Assembly: GCF_902381825.1 (NCBI RefSeq)
Contig: NZ_LR698973.1
Span: 3,309,739 to 3,373,738 of the forward strand
From: Pseudocoprococcus catus
GTDB taxonomy: Bacteria > Bacillota > Clostridia > Lachnospirales > Lachnospiraceae
Direction: 5' to 3'
DNA: 64,000 nucleotides
Shown: positions 18,880 through 27,707 of the stretch, piece after piece
Layout: each line of letters opens with the position of its first letter
Numbering within the stretch: position 1 is the stretch's first letter
Notes under the pieces: model-generated
The model's input: the letters and a program-made list of their open reading frames with translations, nothing else
The model's database searches: none
Told to the model about the DNA's origin: nothing
Translations under genes and position numbers: made by a program

Positions 18880-19866
18880 ATGAATTTAACCAGAAGACCA
18901 AGACGTTTAAGAAGAACAGCCCAGATCAGAGATATGGTCCATGAGGTAGATGTCAGATGTGATGATCTGATTTATCCGATTTTTGTGACGGAAGGTGAGA
19001 ATGTCCAGTCACCTATTGAATCCATGCCGGGAATTTATCATTATTCTCTGGACAGATTGGCCATTCATTTGAAAGAAGTGTGGGATAAAGGTGTGCGTGC
19101 CGTTATCTTTTTCGGTGTGCCGGATCATAAGGATGCCTGCGGAAGCGGTGCTTACGACCCGGATGGGATTGTACAGCGTGCCTTGAGAATAACAAAGGAA
19201 CTTTATCCGGAGATGATCTGTATTGCGGATATCTGCCTTTGTGAATACACCGACCATGGCCACTGCGGCGTCATTAAAGACGGGGAAGTGCTTAATGACG
19301 AGACACTGGAACTCTTGTCAAAGGCGGCAGTCAGCTGTGCAGCAGCAGGTGCAGATATTGTGGCGCCTTCGGATATGATGGACGGCAGAATCGGACATAT
19401 GCGGCATGCATTGGATGAGGCAGGATATGAGCATACATTGATCATGGCTTACAGTGTTAAATATGCCTCTGCTTTTTACGGCCCATTCAGAGAGGCAGCA
19501 GATTCTGCACCGGCTTTTGGCGACAGAAAGAGCTATCAGATGGATTTCAGAAACCGGAAGGAAGCCCTTGTGGAAACGGAACTGGATGTGGAGGAAGGTG
19601 CAGATATCCTCATGGTGAAGCCGGCTCTGGCTTATCTGGATATTGTCCATATGGTGAATGAGACCTTTGATCTGCCTTTGTGCACCTATAGTGTCAGTGG
19701 TGAATATGCCATGATGAAAGCTGCGGCTATGAATGGATGGATTGACGAGAAACGTGTGGTCATGGAAAGCATGATTGCTATGAAACGTGCCGGCGCGAAG
19801 ATGATTATTACTTATTATGCGCCGCAGATTGCAGAGTGGCTGCGGGAAGATGAGGAACAGAGATAA
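18880..19866 (+). CDS. hemB: Delta-aminolevulinic acid dehydratase
   Basis: Porphobilinogen synthase, 328 residues; condenses two 5-aminolevulinates. Zinc-type cysteines are C119, C121 and C129 in DICLCEYTDHGHCG. Schiff-base lysines are K194 (YSVKYASAFYGPFR) and K247 (MVKPALAYLD). GAAGGAAAG precedes the ATG. The stop TAA (19864-19866) shares its last base with the hemL start codon, indicating coupled translation. Confidence 0.97.
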   Translation: MNLTRRPRRLRRTAQIRDMVHEVDVRCDDLIYPIFVTEGENVQSPIESMPGIYHYSLDRLAIHLKEVWDKGVRAVIFFGVPDHKDACGSGAYDPDGIVQRALRITKELYPEMICIADICLCEYTDHGHCGVIKDGEVLNDETLELLSKAAVSCAAAGADIVAPSDMMDGRIGHMRHALDEAGYEHTLIMAYSVKYASAFYGPFREAADSAPAFGDRKSYQMDFRNRKEALVETELDVEEGADILMVKPALAYLDIVHMVNETFDLPLCTYSVSGEYAMMKAAAMNGWIDEKRVVMESMIAMKRAGAKMIITYYAPQIAEWLREDEEQR

Positions 19867-21152
19867 TGAACAGTCAGGAAATATTTTCAAAGGCATGCGA
19901 GTTGATGCCGGGGGGAGTCAACAGCCCTGTACGGGCCTACAGAGCGGTGGGAATGACACCGCCTTTTATCGAGAGAGCAGAAGAATCACACATCTTTGAT
20001 GTAGACGGCAATAAATACGTAGATTATGTGGGATCATGGGGGCCGATGATTCTGGGACATGCCAGAGAGGAAGTTGTCCGTGCAGTGACAACAGCGGCAG
20101 TTCGTGGAACCAGTTTTGGAGCACCTACCAATGGGGAAGTGGAGCTGGCCGAGATGATCCGGAATGCAGTTCCATCCATGGAAATGATGCGTATGGTCAA
20201 TTCCGGTACAGAGGCAGTGATGAGCGCAATACGTGCAGCAAGAGGTTATACAGGCAGGGATTATATTGTGAAATTTGAGGGCTGTTACCACGGTCATTCG
20301 GATGGCCTGCTGGTGAAAGCCGGGTCAGGGCTTCTGACAGAGAATGTACCGGACAGCGCCGGCGTGCCGAAGGCTTTTACAGATACAACACTTATTGCCA
20401 GATACAATGATTTGGAAAGTGTACAGCGGTTATTTGACCAGTATGGTGAAAAGATTGCAGCATTGATCGTTGAGCCAGTGGCAGCCAATATGGGAGTTGT
20501 ACCGCCGGAAGAAGGATTTCTGCAGGGACTGCGTGATATTACCAAACAGTATGGAACCGTTTTGATTTTTGATGAAGTGATTACAGGATTTCGTCTGGCG
20601 TTGGGGGGTGCACAGGCCTATTACGGTGTTACACCGGATATGACCACCTTCGGTAAGATTGTCGGCGGCGGTATGCCGATGGCTGTTTACGGCGGACGGA
20701 GAGAGATCATGGATTGTGTTTCACCGGCGGGACCGGTTTATCAGGCAGGAACTCTTTCAGGTAATCCTGTGGCTGTGGCTGCAGGAACTGCCATGTTGAA
20801 ATTATTGATGGATGATACCGCCGTTTATGATCGTCTGGAAGAAAAATCTGCCAGAATTGAGAATGCTTTCAGAAAAGCTGTGGAAAAATATCATATAAAG
20901 GCTCAGGTGAACAGAGTCGGTTCACTGATGAGTATTTTCTTCACCGACAGACCGGTAAAGAGTTTTGATGATGTACAGACTTCTGATTTGGCACAGTTTG
21001 CAAAATATTTCAGAGTAATGAAAGCATACAGCATGTATATTGCGCCGTCTCAGTATGAAGCGTTTTTTGTCAATGATGCTTTGTCAGAGGTTGATTTTCA
21101 GATGACGGAAAGAGCCATTGATGCAGCATTGTCCAAATTATTTGATGCATGA
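19866..21152 (+). CDS. hemL: Glutamate-1-semialdehyde 2,1-aminomutase
   Basis: PLP enzyme of 428 residues that isomerises glutamate-1-semialdehyde to 5-aminolevulinate, the step after HemA. The PLP lysine is K264 in TTFGKIVGGGMP. The N-terminal PGGVNSPVRAYRAVG and FEGCYHGHSDG segments are characteristic. It is the last gene of the tetrapyrrole operon and overlaps hemB by one base. A cluster of hairpins directly follows the stop codon. Confidence 0.97.
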   Translation: MNSQEIFSKACELMPGGVNSPVRAYRAVGMTPPFIERAEESHIFDVDGNKYVDYVGSWGPMILGHAREEVVRAVTTAAVRGTSFGAPTNGEVELAEMIRNAVPSMEMMRMVNSGTEAVMSAIRAARGYTGRDYIVKFEGCYHGHSDGLLVKAGSGLLTENVPDSAGVPKAFTDTTLIARYNDLESVQRLFDQYGEKIAALIVEPVAANMGVVPPEEGFLQGLRDITKQYGTVLIFDEVITGFRLALGGAQAYYGVTPDMTTFGKIVGGGMPMAVYGGRREIMDCVSPAGPVYQAGTLSGNPVAVAAGTAMLKLLMDDTAVYDRLEEKSARIENAFRKAVEKYHIKAQVNRVGSLMSIFFTDRPVKSFDDVQTSDLAQFAKYFRVMKAYSMYIAPSQYEAFFVNDALSEVDFQMTERAIDAALSKLFDA

Positions 21153-21153
21153 A

Positions 21154-21341
21154 GATAACTATGAGAAACACGCTCCGCGAGTTTCTCAAGTTATCGCGGC
21201 CTCTACACTCCGTTTCGGTCGTTGCTAAACAAGCGCCACTGGCGCTTAGCAACGCCAAGGTCTCGTGTAAGCACGGACTTTGGCTCGTTGCTCGCGTAAA
21301 TCAGAGAATGAGTCAGACACTGATAGGGTGTTTGACTCATT
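21154..21341. repeat. Cluster of three hairpins after hemL
   Basis: Three stem-loops lie in line. The first joins 21154-21169 to 21181-21195 (15 bp with one bulged A). The second joins GTTGCTA (21221-21227) to TAGCAAC, with an inner AGCGCC/GGCGCT and a three-base loop, ending at 21253. The third is AATGAGTCA...TGACTCATT at about 21307-21341. The third can act as a terminator for hemL although its T-tract is short. The first two look like an intergenic repeat family rather than a regulator. Confidence 0.7.
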
Positions 21342-21372
21342 TGAAATATTCAAAAAGGAACAGGTAGAATTT

Positions 21373-22098
21373 ATGAAAAGAATATTGTTGATGGTCATTA
21401 AACTACTGGGGCATGTTCCTGCCTGGTTCTGGCGTATTTGTTCTTTTGCAAAGGATACAGAGGAACAACGGTACAGCATAGAGGAAAAATATAACTATAT
21501 CCGGGAAATTGCCATCAAAGCCAACAAAGCGGGAAAAGTGACCATTGTCAGCAGCGGAGAGGAGAACCTGCCGGAAGAAGACGGTTATATTCTCTATCCG
21601 AACCATCAGGGAATGTTTGATGTGCTGGCTTTTCTTGAGACGATGAAGCGGCCTTTTTCTCTGGTATTTAAACAGGAAGTGAAGGATATTATTCTGTTAA
21701 AGCAGATCAGAGAGGCACTTCACTATATTCCTATGGACAGAAGTGATATGAAACAGTCCATGAAGGTGATTCTGGAAGCTTCCAACCGTGTGAAAGCAGG
21801 AGAGAACTTTTTGATTTTTGCAGAGGGAACGAGGAGCCGGAAGGGCAATGAAATCCTTCCTTTTAAGGCGGGCGCCTTTAAGGCGGCCACAAGGGCGAAA
21901 GCGCCGATTGTTCCGGTGGCACTGCTTGACAGTTATGCACCCTTTGACAGAAGCACCACAGAGCCTGTAACTGTGCAGATCCATTATATGAAACCGATGT
22001 ATTATGAAGAATATGCCGGTATGAAGACAACGGAGATTGCATTGGAAGTGGAGAAGCGGATCAGAGAAGAAATCCATAAGCGTATGAAGGCAGAGTAG
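21373..22098 (+). CDS. plsC: 1-acyl-glycerol-3-phosphate acyltransferase (PlsC-like)
   Basis: Membrane-bound acyltransferase of 241 residues acylating lysophosphatidate to phosphatidate. The catalytic NHQGMFD has His78 and Asp83 (HX4D), and the substrate-phosphate motif FAEGTRSR lies at 149-156. A hydrophobic N-terminal segment anchors it. The frame is open for 31 more codons, but those cover the hairpin region; ATG 21373 is preferred, with AAAGGAACAGG upstream. It converges with the atoE-like gene. Confidence 0.9.
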   Translation: MKRILLMVIKLLGHVPAWFWRICSFAKDTEEQRYSIEEKYNYIREIAIKANKAGKVTIVSSGEENLPEEDGYILYPNHQGMFDVLAFLETMKRPFSLVFKQEVKDIILLKQIREALHYIPMDRSDMKQSMKVILEASNRVKAGENFLIFAEGTRSRKGNEILPFKAGAFKAATRAKAPIVPVALLDSYAPFDRSTTEPVTVQIHYMKPMYYEEYAGMKTTEIALEVEKRIREEIHKRMKAE

Positions 22099-22154
22099 TT
22101 GCTCAGAGTCGGACGTCAGTGATATAAAATGATATCTGGATCTGAATAACAAAC

Positions 22155-22192
22155 AAAAAACAGTGCAGCTTTTAGCTGCACTGTTAAAAAAT
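22155..22192. terminator. Bidirectional terminator between plsC and atoE-like gene
   Basis: AACAGTGCAGCT and AGCTGCACTGTT form a perfect stem flanked by six A residues on one side and five A on the other (T-rich when read on the minus strand). It can serve both convergent genes. Confidence 0.88.
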
Positions 22193-22225
22193 CAATTTTT
22201 AATTGTTGATGAAATTCTGTTCAGA

Positions 22226-23590
22226 TTAAATCAAACCGACAACAACGAATGTTACACAAACGATGATACCTGATAAGATAAGGTCAACAACACAGAATCC
22301 CATGATATCTCTTGCGCCAAGACCTGCGATACCAAGAGCTGGCAGAGCCCAGAATGGCTGAAGAAGGTTTGTCCAAGCATCGCCCCAGGCAATAGCCATA
22401 CAGGAAATTGCAGGGTCAAGACCCATTTTAACAGTTGCAGGTAATACGATAGGAGCCTGTACTGCCCACTGGCCGCCGCCTGATGGTACGAAGAAGTTAA
22501 CGATACCGGCGCTCAGGAATGTGAACAGAGGGAATGTGATGTTATTGGAAATAGCAACGAAGAAGTTACTGATAACACCGGCAAGTGAAGGACCGCCTTC
22601 TGCAACTGTACCTGTCATGATACCCATGATACCAGCGTAGAATGGGAACTGAAGAACGATACCGCCGGCGCCCTTAACAGCGTCATTAACAGCCTTAACG
22701 TAGTTCAGAGGTGTACCATTCAGTAAAACACCAAGTACAAGGAAGATCAGGTTAACGATGTTCAGGTTCAGTGCGTTCAGAGGATTGCCTGCTGCTGCGA
22801 AATACTGAACAAGGTAAACAACACCGATGATAACAACGAGCCATGATAATGGTTTGCAGTCTTCAAGTTTTTCAGCTGGAGTAGAAGCTTTTCTGACTGT
22901 GACTTCTTCTTCAACAAGTAATTTAGGATCAACTGTAACAACTTCATCTGCTGAAGGATGCATCTTAGCATTCAGTAAAGGCATAAGAATCAGGATAACC
23001 AGGCAGGCAATTAAGTTCCATGGAGAGAGAACTGTTCTGTCCATACCGATGGATTCTGTCAGAGCACCGCCTGTAGCAGCTGTAACAGCTTCTGTAACTT
23101 CTGTGATTGTCAGAGGAATAGAACCTGACAGACCAGCATGCCATACAACGAAGCCTGAGTATGCGGAAGCGATCAACAGACGGTAGTCAACGCCTTTAAC
23201 CTTCTTGGCAATAGATTTTGCAAGAAGAGCACCAACAACCAGACCGAAGCCCCAGTTTAACCATGATGCAACAGTACCAACTACAGTTACAAGAACGATA
23301 GCTGAGAAAGGTGTCTTAGCAACGCCTGCAATTCTGTCAAGGAGTCTCTTGACAGGAGGTGCAGTAGCCATAGCTGTACCAAGTACGAGTACGAGAGCCA
23401 TCTGCATTGAGAATGCTAACAGACTCCAGATGCTCTTGCCCCAGAAGCCTACAACCTGAAGTGGTGTAGCGCCTGCAGCAGGAATTGCTGCGATGAATAC
23501 GACGATTGTTAATAAGATACAGAAGATAAATGGATCAGGCAAGTATCTCTGTACGATATGTACACAACCATTAGAAATTTTCTTGAGCAT
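22226..23590 (-). CDS. atoE: Short-chain fatty acid transporter (AtoE-like)
   Basis: A 454-residue polytopic carrier of the AtoE family, expected to move short-chain fatty acids such as butyrate or acetoacetate across the cytoplasmic membrane. The N terminus (YLPDPFIFCILLTIVVF) and the FVPSGGGQWAVQAPI and AWGDAWTNLLQPFWALP segments are family hallmarks. GGGAGGA precedes the start. An AraC-type regulator is divergent from it with about 150 bases of AT-rich DNA between, so local control is likely. Direction of transport in this organism is not evident. Confidence 0.92.
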   Translation of the reverse strand: MLKKISNGCVHIVQRYLPDPFIFCILLTIVVFIAAIPAAGATPLQVVGFWGKSIWSLLAFSMQMALVLVLGTAMATAPPVKRLLDRIAGVAKTPFSAIVLVTVVGTVASWLNWGFGLVVGALLAKSIAKKVKGVDYRLLIASAYSGFVVWHAGLSGSIPLTITEVTEAVTAATGGALTESIGMDRTVLSPWNLIACLVILILMPLLNAKMHPSADEVVTVDPKLLVEEEVTVRKASTPAEKLEDCKPLSWLVVIIGVVYLVQYFAAAGNPLNALNLNIVNLIFLVLGVLLNGTPLNYVKAVNDAVKGAGGIVLQFPFYAGIMGIMTGTVAEGGPSLAGVISNFFVAISNNITFPLFTFLSAGIVNFFVPSGGGQWAVQAPIVLPATVKMGLDPAISCMAIAWGDAWTNLLQPFWALPALGIAGLGARDIMGFCVVDLILSGIIVCVTFVVVGLI

Positions 23591-23744
23591 AAAAAAATCC
23601 TCCCTTTAACATTGAATTGTGCTCTTTGTTATTTTACAAACAATCTGATATTATTATAAAACTTTTCTAAACAAATTAAAACTCTAAAAATATATTATAA
23701 TATAGAAATTTTGAACTAACCTAGATGCGAAAAGAGATGAAAAT

Positions 23745-24566
23745 ATGAAATTGACAGACAAGACTGACAATTATAGGATATTGAGTGTATATATTGATAA
23801 CATTATGCGTAAAACTGAGAACCATGAGCAGCAGACAAGGCTTGTTTTTGATTGTTATACGATTGTCATAGTGCGCAGTGGTAAAATCCATATTGAAGAA
23901 AGCGGTCAGCAGAGGATTCTCAGGAAGGGCGATGCCATTTTTTTTGAAAAAGGCAAGATGGCCATCGGCAAGGCATTGAAAGGGGATGAATGCTGGATCA
24001 TTATCATACAGCTTGACGGCAAAGGTGTTCCGGGAATGCTCCAATATCTTCATATTCAGGATGGGGAACGCTTTAATGTCAGCGGAAACGTCCTGGCGGC
24101 GGAACTGGACAGCATGATTCAGACTTGGGAAGCCGGGGAGTATTTCAGAGCGTCCGTTATGCTTCAGTCTTTGCTTTTGACGATACATGATACAAGAGGG
24201 ACGGATTACCGGAGTCTGGATCTGAACACAATTTATGAATATATTCAGGAACATTACGCAGAGCCATTGGATCTGAACAGTTTGTCACAGCTTTATGGGA
24301 CAAGCGTCAGTTATTTTTCCAGAGCATTTAAACAGCATTTTGGTACGGCACCAATGACGTTTGTCAATGAAGTGCGCATGCATTATGCACGGCTGTTCCT
24401 GACAACAACAGAGATGAAGGTTCAGGAGATTGCAGGACATTGCGGATTTGAGAAAATGGAATATTTCTGTTATGTCTTCAAAAAGATGGAGGGCTGTACG
24501 CCGTCGCAGTATCGCCTGAATCGTTGGCACGCGGACAAAAATCCTCGTAATACGGACAGTGACTAA
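23745..24566 (+). CDS. AraC family transcriptional regulator
   Basis: A 273-residue regulator with an N-terminal cupin-like sensor domain (about 25-110) and a C-terminal double helix-turn-helix (about 170-265; LNSLSQLYGTSVSYFSRAFKQHFG and VQEIAGHCGFEKMEYFCYVFKKMEGCTPSQYR). It is divergently transcribed from the atoE-like gene, so that carrier is the most obvious target. The intergenic DNA is very AT-rich. The ligand is unknown. Confidence 0.9.
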   Translation: MKLTDKTDNYRILSVYIDNIMRKTENHEQQTRLVFDCYTIVIVRSGKIHIEESGQQRILRKGDAIFFEKGKMAIGKALKGDECWIIIIQLDGKGVPGMLQYLHIQDGERFNVSGNVLAAELDSMIQTWEAGEYFRASVMLQSLLLTIHDTRGTDYRSLDLNTIYEYIQEHYAEPLDLNSLSQLYGTSVSYFSRAFKQHFGTAPMTFVNEVRMHYARLFLTTTEMKVQEIAGHCGFEKMEYFCYVFKKMEGCTPSQYRLNRWHADKNPRNTDSD

Positions 24567-24759
24567 AAAATGGAATCAGGCGGAAATCTTTAAAATTTAA
24601 TAATATTTTTATAAATAACTATGGACTTTAATCCTCTAAAATGATAAAATGTGTTTGTGTGTGTCGGACAGTGCCTGCTTGCTAAGTAGGAAGTCAGTAC
24701 TGGACGGCATACGTTCGAATGGCATATTATTATTTATAATGAAGGGGATTTGTGACGAC

Positions 24760-25050
24760 ATGAATAAAAAAATTAAAACGCCGGAAGTTGAGCAGTTATT
24801 CAAAGGTATGCTTTGTCTGAAGAGCGTGGAAGAGTGCTATGAATTCTTCGAAGATATCTGTACCATCAATGAGCTGCTGTCATTATCACAGCGATTCGAG
24901 GTGGCCAGAATGCTTCGCGAGAAGAAGACATACCTTGAGATCGCAGAGAAGACAGGTGCTTCTACTGCAACGATCAGCCGTGTCAATCGTTCACTGAATT
25001 ATGGTAACGATGGTTATGATATGGTCCTGGATCGCCTGAATGAAGAATAA
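24760..25050 (+). CDS. yerC: YerC/YecD family TrpR-related regulator
   Basis: A 96-residue DNA-binding protein of the Trp-repressor superfamily (YerC/YecD). The helix-turn-helix is LREKKTYLEIAEKTGASTATISRVNRSL, highly conserved in Firmicutes. ATG 24760 is chosen because family members start MNKKIKTPEVEQLF; AAGGGG at 24742-24747 is 12 bases upstream. The frame is open for 37 more codons. Function is unproven; it is followed by a bidirectional terminator. Confidence 0.9.
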   Translation: MNKKIKTPEVEQLFKGMLCLKSVEECYEFFEDICTINELLSLSQRFEVARMLREKKTYLEIAEKTGASTATISRVNRSLNYGNDGYDMVLDRLNEE

Positions 25051-25059
25051 ATTGTTATA

Positions 25060-25094
25060 AAATAAAGGAATGCACAGGCATTCCTTTATTTTTT
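25060..25094. terminator. Bidirectional terminator between yerC and DUF1836 gene
   Basis: AATAAAGGAATGC pairs with GCATTCCTTTATT around an ACAG loop, with a T-run on the right and A-rich sequence on the left. It overlaps the stop of the convergent minus-strand gene by a few bases. Confidence 0.9.
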
Positions 25095-25673
25095 GTCCAA
25101 AATGGCTTCAATGAGCTGTTTCTTGAGATAAATGTCCAGACTCAGCATACAGATAAATGTAAATTCCCGGAGGGATGCCTGATCAGCCTCCGGAGCATCG
25201 GGAAACAGGTCTGCTGACATGTGGAACTGCTTCATAACATTCTCCAGTACTTCCTGAACGAAAGTATCCTCCTTGGAAAAGAGGGTTGTGTAGATGGCCT
25301 CCAGATTCAGATCCGCAGTCTTATGAAAATACTTGTCCGTCAGAGGCCCCAGAATGGTCTTGATGTCGCTGATGGGCAGAAAATTCTTAAAATAGTAAAT
25401 AAAGATCATCAGAAGAATATGGTCTCTGGAATACTTCTTCTTGTCCGGTGGCGGCAGCAGATGATTCTTCGTGTAGTTGTTGATCATGGTCTTGGTCATG
25501 ATCTTGTCATCTTCAAAACGGATGGTTTTGGCAAGATGCCGGGTCAGGAATGTTGTAATCTGGTCTACATATAAATCAAGATCCGGCAGCATGGACGCCT
25601 TGATATAACTGCCATCGGTATAGCGTTTGAAAACTTCTTCGATGACGGAAGGGATATCGTTGCCTTGTTCCAT
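25086..25673 (-). CDS. DUF1836 domain protein
   Basis: A 195-residue protein with the DUF1836 pattern of Firmicutes: MTKTMINNYTKNHLLPPPDKKKYSRDHI resembles a MerR-like winged helix, then helical segments LLMIFIYYFKNFLPISDIKTIL. It may bind DNA, but no function is established for the family to my knowledge. It converges with yerC and shares a terminator with it. Confidence 0.85.
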   Translation of the reverse strand: MEQGNDIPSVIEEVFKRYTDGSYIKASMLPDLDLYVDQITTFLTRHLAKTIRFEDDKIMTKTMINNYTKNHLLPPPDKKKYSRDHILLMIFIYYFKNFLPISDIKTILGPLTDKYFHKTADLNLEAIYTTLFSKEDTFVQEVLENVMKQFHMSADLFPDAPEADQASLREFTFICMLSLDIYLKKQLIEAILDKK

Positions 25674-25789
25674 GATCGGGTTCAGTCCTTTCGTTGAAAA
25701 TTTATCTCCTTATAGTATAGTCTATAAAATAGCAAAAGGTCAATCAAAAATTGCAATATGTAGTAATGAAAACCATGTTGATGAAAGGC

Positions 25790-25818
25790 TTGCATTCACT
25801 GCCTGCAGATGGTATGCT
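25790..25818 (+). promoter_or_regulatory. Promoter of the cupin gene
   Basis: TTGCAT (25790-25795), a 17-base spacer and TATGCT (25813-25818). The leader ends with AGGAGG about ten bases before ATG 25879. Confidence 0.7.
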
Positions 25819-25878
25819 AAGAGACGAAAATATCCGATTTTTAGTATGGATCGGGAAATGTACAGGAGGTAGACAGCA

Positions 25879-26229
25879 ATGATTAAACGAGCAGAAGATA
25901 TGGTGAAGTTATACAATGAGCATATGCGAGGCGGAGACGGAACTGTGGAGATTATCCGTTATCTTGAACCTGAGGAGTTTAACGGAAATGCTAAGATGAT
26001 CGCGAAGCTGGTGCTTAAGCCGGGATGTTCTATCGGCGAGCATACACATGAAGGTGAAGAAGAAATTATTTGTATTGCAAAGGGAAATGCAGAATACAAT
26101 GACAACGGCACAATGGTGACACTTCATGAAGGGGATTCCTGTGTTTGTCTGGGCGGACAGACACATGGCATCAGAAATGCATCTGATACAGAGAATCTGG
26201 AAGCCTTTGCCGTTATTCTTCTGTATTAA
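25879..26229 (+). CDS. Small cupin-domain protein
   Basis: A single-domain cupin of 116 residues. Metal-ligand motif 1 is GCSIGEHTHEGEEEI and motif 2 is GDSCVCLGGQTHGIRN, giving the usual three-His-one-Glu site. Such proteins range from sugar isomerases to small-molecule sensors; nothing here narrows it. An AGGAGG ribosome binding site is strong. The next gene, a lipoprotein, starts 13 bases after its stop. Confidence 0.85.
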   Translation: MIKRAEDMVKLYNEHMRGGDGTVEIIRYLEPEEFNGNAKMIAKLVLKPGCSIGEHTHEGEEEIICIAKGNAEYNDNGTMVTLHEGDSCVCLGGQTHGIRNASDTENLEAFAVILLY

Positions 26230-26242
26230 TCAATGGGTCATT

Positions 26243-26833
26243 ATGAAGAGAATGAAGTTGGACAAAACATGTACAGTGTGTATGATTTTGCTTCTGACGG
26301 TGCTGCTTGCAGCATGTGGCAGGGGCAGCAATCAGGAAGCAGCATCTGAAAAGCCGGTAGATATTGTATCCGAAGTCGCGGAGGTCGTCAGCAGTGAGAC
26401 GGAGACGACTGCGATGGATGAAACGGTTCAAAAGAATTACAAAGTTCTTCTGGATGGAACTTCTGATCAGGAGGCTGTTTATTATCTGATGGATGTGACA
26501 GGCAACGGTTCACCGGAACTGATTGTCGGCAAAGAGGCCATGAGTGTTTATTCATGCAATCAGGGAGCAGTGACAACCATTGGTGCAATGGCCATTGATA
26601 CAGCCTACTTGTCAACGAAGTATGGCTTCTTGGCATTCAACAACCAGAATGATAAGTATGAGCTTGTGCAGTATAAATACGATGGTGAGATGATCACTGA
26701 GACGGTGCTTGTGTCTGCGTCTTCTGAAGCTGATTATAAGAGCCAGGCAGATCAGTATCTGGCGGATGCAAGAGAGTTGAAGGCCTATGCACTGGATGAC
26801 AGAACGCCTTTCGGTGATGAAGCTGCCGAATAG
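26243..26833 (+). CDS. Small lipoprotein of unknown function
   Basis: A 196-residue predicted lipoprotein. The signal peptide MILLLTVLLAAC has a lipobox with Cys25, so it should be anchored on the outer face of the cytoplasmic membrane. A Ser/Glu/Thr-rich linker leads to a folded domain with DVTGNGSPELIVG, resembling the calcium-loop-like repeats of FG-GAP/VCBS-type proteins. The frame continues upstream through the cupin gene, so the start at 26243 (or 26252) is set by the signal peptide. The ribosome binding site is weak, suggesting translation coupled to the cupin. Confidence 0.75.
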   Translation: MKRMKLDKTCTVCMILLLTVLLAACGRGSNQEAASEKPVDIVSEVAEVVSSETETTAMDETVQKNYKVLLDGTSDQEAVYYLMDVTGNGSPELIVGKEAMSVYSCNQGAVTTIGAMAIDTAYLSTKYGFLAFNNQNDKYELVQYKYDGEMITETVLVSASSEADYKSQADQYLADARELKAYALDDRTPFGDEAAE

Positions 26834-26857
26834 ACCGCAGTGCTTGAAGATAATAAA

Positions 26858-26913
26858 CAGAGCATTTGTCAATACAAAAAAGTATTGACAAGTGCTCTGA
26901 AGGTATGTATGAT
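26858..26913 (+). promoter_or_regulatory. Hairpin overlapping a consensus promoter
   Basis: A long stem (26858-26875 with 26882-26899, loop of A residues) follows the lipoprotein gene. Its right arm contains a perfect -35 TTGACA (26885-26890), with TATGAT (26908-26913) 17 bases on. It can both end the upstream message and start the YczE-like unit. Confidence 0.72.
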
Positions 26914-26960
26914 AAATTTAAATGAATACGGAGCTTGTCTCGGCAAACGAATAATGAAGG

Positions 26961-27012
26961 CTATAGATTTCTACTGTTTCTGAACATAACAGTTAAGTCT
27001 ATAGTTTTTTTT
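26961..27012 (+). terminator. Leader terminator upstream of the YczE-like gene
   Basis: CTATAGATTTCTACTGTT (26961-26978) pairs with 26988-27004 through a small internal loop, and eight T residues follow. It lies between the promoter at 26885-26913 and the gene at 27092, so it may act as an attenuator. No known riboswitch was recognised in the short leader. Confidence 0.75.
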
Positions 27013-27091
27013 ATGCAGATAATGAGTGCGATTGGTTAAGAGCAGATCGTTTTCGTTTGTTTTAGTATCCGTACAGAAAGAGGTTATAGCA

Positions 27092-27691
27092 ATGGGAAGA
27101 ATAGGATGGATAAAAAAGATAATGATTATTGTGCTGGGATCGATGCTTGCAGCATATGGCATCACGTTGGCCTTGTATGCGGGATTTGGAGGAGCAACCC
27201 TCGCAATCGTATGGCAGGGCATGTCAAAAACATTTCATATAAGTATTGGTATGGCTTCTCTGATAGTGGCTTTGATAATGATAGTTTTTGTATTTTTTTA
27301 TGATCGTTCACAGCTGAATATCGGCACAATCTTGTATCAGTTGGTGTACAGTTTTTGTGTAGATTTATTTGCAGATGCCCATGTATATAGTTCACATTTA
27401 TGGCTAAATGCAGTCATTATGATATTAGGAGTTATGTTGTTTGCTGTCGGTACCGGATTTTATGCATCAGCGTCTATGGGGCGGGGCTCGTATGAGGCTC
27501 TAACTTTTTCGCTTGCCGAGAAGAATCACTGGCAGGTGAAAGGTGTGCGGATGATACTGGATGTTTTGATGGTGATTGTCGGTGTTGTATTAGGCGGAAA
27601 GTTTGGTATATGTGCAATAGCCACTATTCTGTTTTCTGGTCCGGTTATCCAGTTTACAACTGCAAAAACAAAAAAGTTATTAGCAATATAA
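27092..27691 (+). CDS. YczE/YitT-like membrane protein
   Basis: A 199-residue integral membrane protein with about five hydrophobic helices. The early GSMLAAYGITLALYAGFGGATLAIVWQG and later GFYASASMGRGSYEAL segments match the YczE branch of the YitT-like family, whose transport role is unsettled. ATG 27092 has AGAGG eight bases upstream. The frame is open further upstream, but that stretch follows the leader terminator and lacks a ribosome binding site. Confidence 0.82.
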   Translation: MGRIGWIKKIMIIVLGSMLAAYGITLALYAGFGGATLAIVWQGMSKTFHISIGMASLIVALIMIVFVFFYDRSQLNIGTILYQLVYSFCVDLFADAHVYSSHLWLNAVIMILGVMLFAVGTGFYASASMGRGSYEALTFSLAEKNHWQVKGVRMILDVLMVIVGVVLGGKFGICAIATILFSGPVIQFTTAKTKKLLAI

Positions 27692-27707
27692 CACGAGGTA
27701 CTTTAAA

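Noticed and set aside
24655..24726. tRNA-Ser-like sequence with a CCTGC-TTGCTAA-GTAGG arm and a TTCGAAT loop
   Set aside because: The anticodon-like arm pairs, but the acceptor, D and T stems do not form, so it is not a functional tRNA and a remnant is not provable.
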